From Bacteroidales bacterium (lineage in GTDB: Bacteria; Bacteroidota; Bacteroidia; Bacteroidales; JAGOPY01): a stretch of DNA of 8,036 bases. This document shows positions 4,211-8,036 of the stretch, piece after piece. Position 1 is the stretch's first letter. The number at the start of each line of letters is the position of its first letter. The position numbers were made by a program, and so were the translations under genes. The stretch is taken from NCBI GenBank assembly GCA_030638325.1, contig DAOWEV010000244.1, positions 1 through 8,036 of the forward strand. Reading direction: 5' to 3'. The notes beneath the pieces were generated by a model. The model searched no databases and was not told where the DNA came from. It worked only from the letters and a program-made list of their open reading frames with translations.

Positions 4211-6979
4211 ATGAAAAATCTTACAAAACCCATTACATACTTTATTCTTCTTCTCATTCCGGTCTGTACCATAGCTCAATCCTTGAAATTCACTTCGACC
4301 GAAGGACTTCAACTAACTCATTACCTAACCAGAGATCAACAGTTTATCCAGCTTACTGAACCGGCAGATCTTTTATCCGTTAAGATGGATGATATGCTGT
4401 ATTTCACATCCGGGGGCGGTATCAACCGGATAGAAGATACCATTTTTTTGTTTTTTGACAATGATGTGTATTGTAAAATAGCTGAAACACAAGATTCCCG
4501 CCAGGGATGGATCAGCAGCATCGAATTTTATAATAATTCCAATGATACTGTGGTGCTTGAGAATATAGTACCTTTTGGAGAAAAGCAAGATGATCATATC
4601 TACATAACGGGAACGGGTCCGTGGGCGCTGGCCAGGGCCAGGCTTTTCAGGCCAGGGAAGAGCCCTGTCAGGGTCGTTTTGCCGGATAATGCTTGGGAGA
4701 TGGGATACGGCTCCATTCCTGTCCGTGAAGATTTATCAATCTGTGCAATTGTCAGGCGAAAAGGGGTTGAAAAAGGAAAGAAGCACCGCTACAAGACATT
4801 TCTTTACCCGAAAGGCAGCGTCAAATACGAGTTTTATGCTGATGAATATCATGGCCCCTGGCAAAATGGCCTGCGGAAAATGTTCCATGACCGCTATCTG
4901 TATGACCTGGAAAGCTTTGATAACACACTATTCGAAAGAGAGGACCTGAAATGGATCCGGAATGATTATGTGATCGCCCTGCAGTTTGCCTGGGATAAGG
5001 AATTTTATGACTGGCAGCAAAAGGAATATCATTTTACAGAATTCCTGCAGGAAGGAGAGCGGCTGCTGGGCGGCTACGACGTATACGGACTGTGGCCAAC
5101 CTGGCCAAGGCTGGGGCTGGACCAGCGAAATCAGTGGGACCTGTTTGCGGACCTGCCGGGCGGCACTGAACAGCTTGAAGCTTTCACACATGAGGCCAGG
5201 CAGCGAGGCACGCGTTTTTTTATCTGCTTCAACCCATGGGATCAAAGCACCCGTGAGGAAGATCCTCTGAAAGGTATGGCAAGGCTCATTAAAGCAACTA
5301 GTGCCGACGGTGTGGTGCTGGACACTCGCGGAGCATCCAGCCGGGAGCTACAACAGGCTGCAGATGAAGTGAAACCCGGAATTGTGATGTACAGCGAAGG
5401 CATGGCCATCGTGAAAGATATGCCGGGCATAGTATCGGGCAGACTTCACAATGCCATCCGGATGGCGCCTTTGCTGAACCTGAATAAGCTGATAAAACCG
5501 GATTTTGCCATTTTCCGGGTCTGCCAGGCCAATGATGAGCGTATGCACAGGGAGATCGCCCTCTCCTTTTTCAATGGCTATGGTGTGGAAATTAACGCTT
5601 TTGCACCCGGAAGACCGGTAACACTAAAGGAAGATATGAAATACCTTGGCAAAGCGGCCATGATCTTCAGGGAAAATACATTCAATTTCCTGTCGGATGA
5701 CTGGATACCGCTAATCCCGGTGAAACACGACAGTATCTGGGTAAATGAATGGCCCGCGGAAGAAAAAACAGTTTACACCATCTACAGCCTGATACCACAA
5801 GGATTCTACGGGCCTCTTATTGAGGCAAATAAGGATAGTAATTTTCATTTTGTGAGCCTCTGGCATCATGAAGAAAGAGAGCCGGTTGAAACAGGTGAAG
5901 AATCAATGATAGCTGTAAAAACAGCCTCTTTTAACAGCTATGACTTAAATACCCGTTCGGAGGGAAGCCTTGACTGCATAGTCAGGCTACCCATATTGAT
6001 GAATGTTATCCTGGATGCAGGCATGCTCGAGATCAAGTCGTCAATAACAGGGGTTATACATATCTGGGCAGGCAATCCCTCATATCAAAACAAAGATCAT
6101 ATTGAGTTCTTATCAGCCGATACCAGTATCTGGCTTCCGGATCATTTCGGGAACCATGAGGGGAAATATGTTGTGCAATTATTTGAGCATGATGAACTCT
6201 CAGATGAACGCATCGTTGATCATACAATAGCGACTCCGGTACGCATCAGTAAAAAGACAAAGACTACACCCGTCCGGAAGGCTCCCGCCGGAATGAAAAC
6301 CATTCCTGCAGGCATATTTGAATTCTCCGGCGGCAATGCTGACCGGTTCATCCCCTACCCTGTTGCAAACAATGAAAAAGAGATCCTAATAGAAAAGTTT
6401 TTTATGGATGAGTACCCGGTTACCAATGAACAATTCTATCATTTTCTTCAGGAAAGTGATTACCTGCCGGAAGACACAAGCAATTTCCTGAAACACTGGA
6501 CACATGGAAAATATCCTGAAGAACTGGCAGATCATCCGGTGGTTTATGTTTGCTTAGAAGATGCTAAAGCCTATGCAGAATGGGCTGGAAAAAGGTTACC
6601 TACAGAAATTGAATGGCAATATGCTGCCCGGGGCACCGATGGGAGGGCCTGGCCATGGGGCTCCGAATACGACCCTGAAAAATGCAATCATGCCACGGGC
6701 TTCACCACGCCTGTGAATGCCTTCCCAAATGGGAAAAGCCCTTTCGGGATACAGGATATGGTGGGCAATGTCTGGCAGATGACCGGTGATGTCTATGATA
6801 ATGGCAGTTACTATTATGTCATCCTTAAAGGAGGCAGCTTTTACAAGCCTCTTTCAAGTTGGTGGTACGTACAGGGAGGGCCACAACAGGTTGATCATCA
6901 ACAAATGCAACTGCTCATTGCCCCTGGCTTTGACAGAAACGCTACTGTTGGGTTCAGGTGTGTGAGAGATGAGAGATGA
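4211..6979 (+). CDS. Exported glycosidase-like TIM-barrel protein with C-terminal FGE-type domain
   Basis: The gene is not assigned to a named family. Residues 1-23 form a signal peptide ending in IAQ. About 24-240 are strand-rich and end in a helical linker, like the N-terminal sandwich of large glycosidases. About 250-520 resemble a TIM barrel, with GGYDVYGLWPTWPRLGL (287-303) and ICFNPWD. The segment LDTRG carries Asp371 and YSEGMA carries Glu396; each follows a hydrophobic strand, so they are candidate acid residues (inference). A strand-rich region fills 540-690. Residues 694-922 are an FGE-sulfatase/SUMF1-type domain, with LPTEIEWQYAARG (796-808), GNVWQM (852-857), GGSF (874-877) and GFRCV (914-918). 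The two copper-binding Cys after GGS in true formylglycine-generating enzymes align with Lys879 and Trp884, so that activity is unlikely. An in-frame GTG at 4202 would add three residues, but the ATG gives a normal signal peptide. The last four codons and the stop lie in a repeat array. Confidence 0.85.
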   Translation: MKNLTKPITYFILLLIPVCTIAQSLKFTSTEGLQLTHYLTRDQQFIQLTEPADLLSVKMDDMLYFTSGGGINRIEDTIFLFFDNDVYCKIAETQDSRQGWISSIEFYNNSNDTVVLENIVPFGEKQDDHIYITGTGPWALARARLFRPGKSPVRVVLPDNAWEMGYGSIPVREDLSICAIVRRKGVEKGKKHRYKTFLYPKGSVKYEFYADEYHGPWQNGLRKMFHDRYLYDLESFDNTLFEREDLKWIRNDYVIALQFAWDKEFYDWQQKEYHFTEFLQEGERLLGGYDVYGLWPTWPRLGLDQRNQWDLFADLPGGTEQLEAFTHEARQRGTRFFICFNPWDQSTREEDPLKGMARLIKATSADGVVLDTRGASSRELQQAADEVKPGIVMYSEGMAIVKDMPGIVSGRLHNAIRMAPLLNLNKLIKPDFAIFRVCQANDERMHREIALSFFNGYGVEINAFAPGRPVTLKEDMKYLGKAAMIFRENTFNFLSDDWIPLIPVKHDSIWVNEWPAEEKTVYTIYSLIPQGFYGPLIEANKDSNFHFVSLWHHEEREPVETGEESMIAVKTASFNSYDLNTRSEGSLDCIVRLPILMNVILDAGMLEIKSSITGVIHIWAGNPSYQNKDHIEFLSADTSIWLPDHFGNHEGKYVVQLFEHDELSDERIVDHTIATPVRISKKTKTTPVRKAPAGMKTIPAGIFEFSGGNADRFIPYPVANNEKEILIEKFFMDEYPVTNEQFYHFLQESDYLPEDTSNFLKHWTHGKYPEELADHPVVYVCLEDAKAYAEWAGKRLPTEIEWQYAARGTDGRAWPWGSEYDPEKCNHATGFTTPVNAFPNGKSPFGIQDMVGNVWQMTGDVYDNGSYYYVILKGGSFYKPLSSWWYVQGGPQQVDHQQMQLLIAPGFDRNATVGFRCVRDER

Positions 6980-7072
6980 GAGTTGAGATTTGAGAGATGA
7001 GAGACGGAAGTCGGAAGTCCGAAGTCGGAAGTCGGAAGTCAGAAGTCGGAAGTCAGAAGTCGGAAGTTGGAA
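6964..7072. repeat. Compound heptamer array, GAGAGAT then GTCGGAA, overlapping a CDS end
   Basis: Six units of GAGAGAT type (6964-7005: GAGAGAT, GAGAGAT, GAGAGTT, GAGATTT, GAGAGAT, GAGAGAC) pass without phase break into ten units of GTCGGAA type (7003-7072). The latter include one GTCCGAA, two GTCAGAA and terminal GACGGAA and GTTGGAA. The array begins 16 bases before the end of the fusion gene and supplies its stop codon. It fills nearly the whole convergent gap to aroE, ending 11 bases before the aroE stop. Confidence 0.92.
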
Positions 7073-7083
7073 ATGGTAGGGGG

Positions 7084-7845
7084 TTAGAATTCAGGGTTAT
7101 TCCAGATTTCCCAACTCTGTTCTGCCTGGAAGGCCAGCATTTCCATTCCGTTCTTTACGACAGCTCCCCTGGAGGCTCCATTTTTAAGAAAAACAGTTAT
7201 TTCAGGATTGTAGACCAGGTCGAAAAGGATATGCTGTGATGTGATAGCTTCATACGGTATTTCCGGACAGGAAGATACCTCCGGAAACATTCCCAGGGAT
7301 GTGGCGTTGATCAATAAAAGAGTGTGGCGGATCATTTCAAAAGTGAGGTCCTGATAAGTTAAATTTCCCCTGTCAGGACTTCTGGAAACGATTCGATGGT
7401 TAATTTGCAAGTTATCCAGGGCATAGCTAATGGCTTTTGCCGCGCCCCCGCTTCCAAAGATCAGTGCACTTCTTTTTTGATCATCTAAAAGTGATTGCAG
7501 TGATTGGGTGAAGCCATAAATATCTGTATTATATCCGGTTAATCTCTTATGGCCCGCTTCTTCCTTTATTTTTATACAGTTCACGGCTCCAAGCTGTTCC
7601 GCAACCGGGTCCATGTCATCCAGGTATGAGATAACCTCTTTTTTATATGGAATGGTAACGTTCAGGCCGCACAGCCCTGGATTTTCCCTGATCAATGCCG
7701 GCAGTTTTTCAACAGTTTTCAGTGGAAACAGTTCATACACAGCATCTGTGATACCATCCAGCCGGAATTTCTCTTCAAAATACTTTTTTGAAAAAGAATG
7801 CCCAAGCGGATACCCGATCAAACCGTATGATCTCATAATCCTCAT
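7084..7845 (-). CDS. aroE: Shikimate dehydrogenase
   Basis: It reduces 3-dehydroshikimate to shikimate with NADPH in the shikimate pathway, in the cytoplasm. The 253 residues are slightly short for the family (about 270) but all domains are present. The shikimate-binding half shows YPLGHSFSK (12-20), NVTIPYK (62-68) with the catalytic Lys68, LGAVNC (85-90) and GYNTD (104-108) with the catalytic Asp108. The nucleotide-binding half shows GSGGAAKA (131-138), NATSLGM (180-186) and DLVYNP (209-214), then NGMEML (232-237) and FQAEQSWEIW (239-248). The NADP signature NRTxxR appears as SRSPDR (154-159), keeping both arginines. The ATG at 7845 directly follows the TGA of the upstream gene with no gap, which favours it over the ATG three codons later and suggests translational coupling. 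It is convergent with the large fusion gene. Confidence 0.96.
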   Translation of the reverse strand: MRIMRSYGLIGYPLGHSFSKKYFEEKFRLDGITDAVYELFPLKTVEKLPALIRENPGLCGLNVTIPYKKEVISYLDDMDPVAEQLGAVNCIKIKEEAGHKRLTGYNTDIYGFTQSLQSLLDDQKRSALIFGSGGAAKAISYALDNLQINHRIVSRSPDRGNLTYQDLTFEMIRHTLLLINATSLGMFPEVSSCPEIPYEAITSQHILFDLVYNPEITVFLKNGASRGAVVKNGMEMLAFQAEQSWEIWNNPEF

Positions 7846-8036
7846 TCAGCATTCAATAACAACCCTGCCCATGATCTCTCCGCGTAAGATCTTATTGATA
7901 TAAGGATCAATATCGTCAAGCCTGACAAAATGAGCAATATCATTTAATTTATTGAGATACCAGTCAGATGCCAGCTTTTCCCATATGGTTTTGCGCAGGG
8001 CCATCTCTGTTGTGGCGCTATCCACACCCAGTACAT
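7846..8036 (-). CDS. YhdH/AcuI-type NADPH reductase, C-terminal fragment
   Basis: The last 63 codons of a gene entering from the right edge, ending with TGA at 7848-7846. The visible peptide contains VLGVDSATTEMALRKTIWEK near its start and ends in RGEIMGRVVIEC. The LGVDS block, the following R-x3-W-x2-L-x2-D spacing and the closing GRVV match the C-terminus of the YhdH/YhfP (AcuI, acrylyl-CoA reductase) branch of medium-chain dehydrogenases/reductases. Members reduce acrylyl-CoA or quinone-like substrates with NADPH; the substrate here cannot be told from the fragment. The stop abuts the aroE start codon, so both genes are very likely cotranscribed, though no metabolic link is obvious. The catalytic and cofactor-binding parts lie outside the window. 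Confidence 0.82.
   Translation of the reverse strand, partial: VLGVDSATTEMALRKTIWEKLASDWYLNKLNDIAHFVRLDDIDPYINKILRGEIMGRVVIEC

Noticed and set aside
6290..6979. Functional sulfatase-activating formylglycine-generating enzyme
   Set aside because: The fold signature is present, but the Cys pair after GGS is absent and no sulfatase gene lies in the window.

Overview
The window looks like chromosomal DNA of a Bacteroidota bacterium, most plausibly an uncultured Bacteroidales/Marinilabiliales-like lineage (phylum inferred with fair confidence, anything finer is a guess). The signs are TAnnTTTG -7 promoter boxes ahead of several genes, no Shine-Dalgarno sequence at useful distance from the starts, protein sequences of Bacteroidota character, and intergenic spaces filled with short heptanucleotide repeats and GAA-loop hairpins.

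Layout. Bases 1-200 hold a terminator-like hairpin and the promoter of aat. Then come aat (leucyl/phenylalanyl-tRNA-protein transferase, +) and, 9 bases later, guaD (guanine deaminase, +). A 526-base gap (1371-1896) contains a GTCGGAA heptamer array, a second short heptamer run and a six-hairpin element with two-fold symmetry. Next is a secreted FKBP-type prolyl isomerase (+), whose stop codon runs directly into a 15-unit GTTACAG/GTTGCAG array. This is convergent with a COG1313/PflX-type radical SAM protein (-). A 464-base divergent gap (3747-4210) follows, with heptamer runs and an imperfect inverted repeat. It leads to a 922-residue exported protein (+) that joins a glycosidase-like TIM barrel to an FGE-sulfatase-type domain. 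That gene ends inside a further heptamer array, convergent with aroE (shikimate dehydrogenase, -). aroE directly abuts the 3' end of a YhdH/AcuI-type reductase (-) that runs off the window.

How the genes work together. Most are housekeeping genes: N-end-rule protein tagging, purine salvage, periplasmic folding and aromatic amino acid synthesis. Only aat-guaD and the reductase-aroE pair look like transcription units. No defence system, mobile gene, tRNA, rRNA or CRISPR is visible. The unusual content is the density and variety of heptamer repeats, the symmetric hairpin element, and the large hydrolase-like/FGE-like fusion protein.
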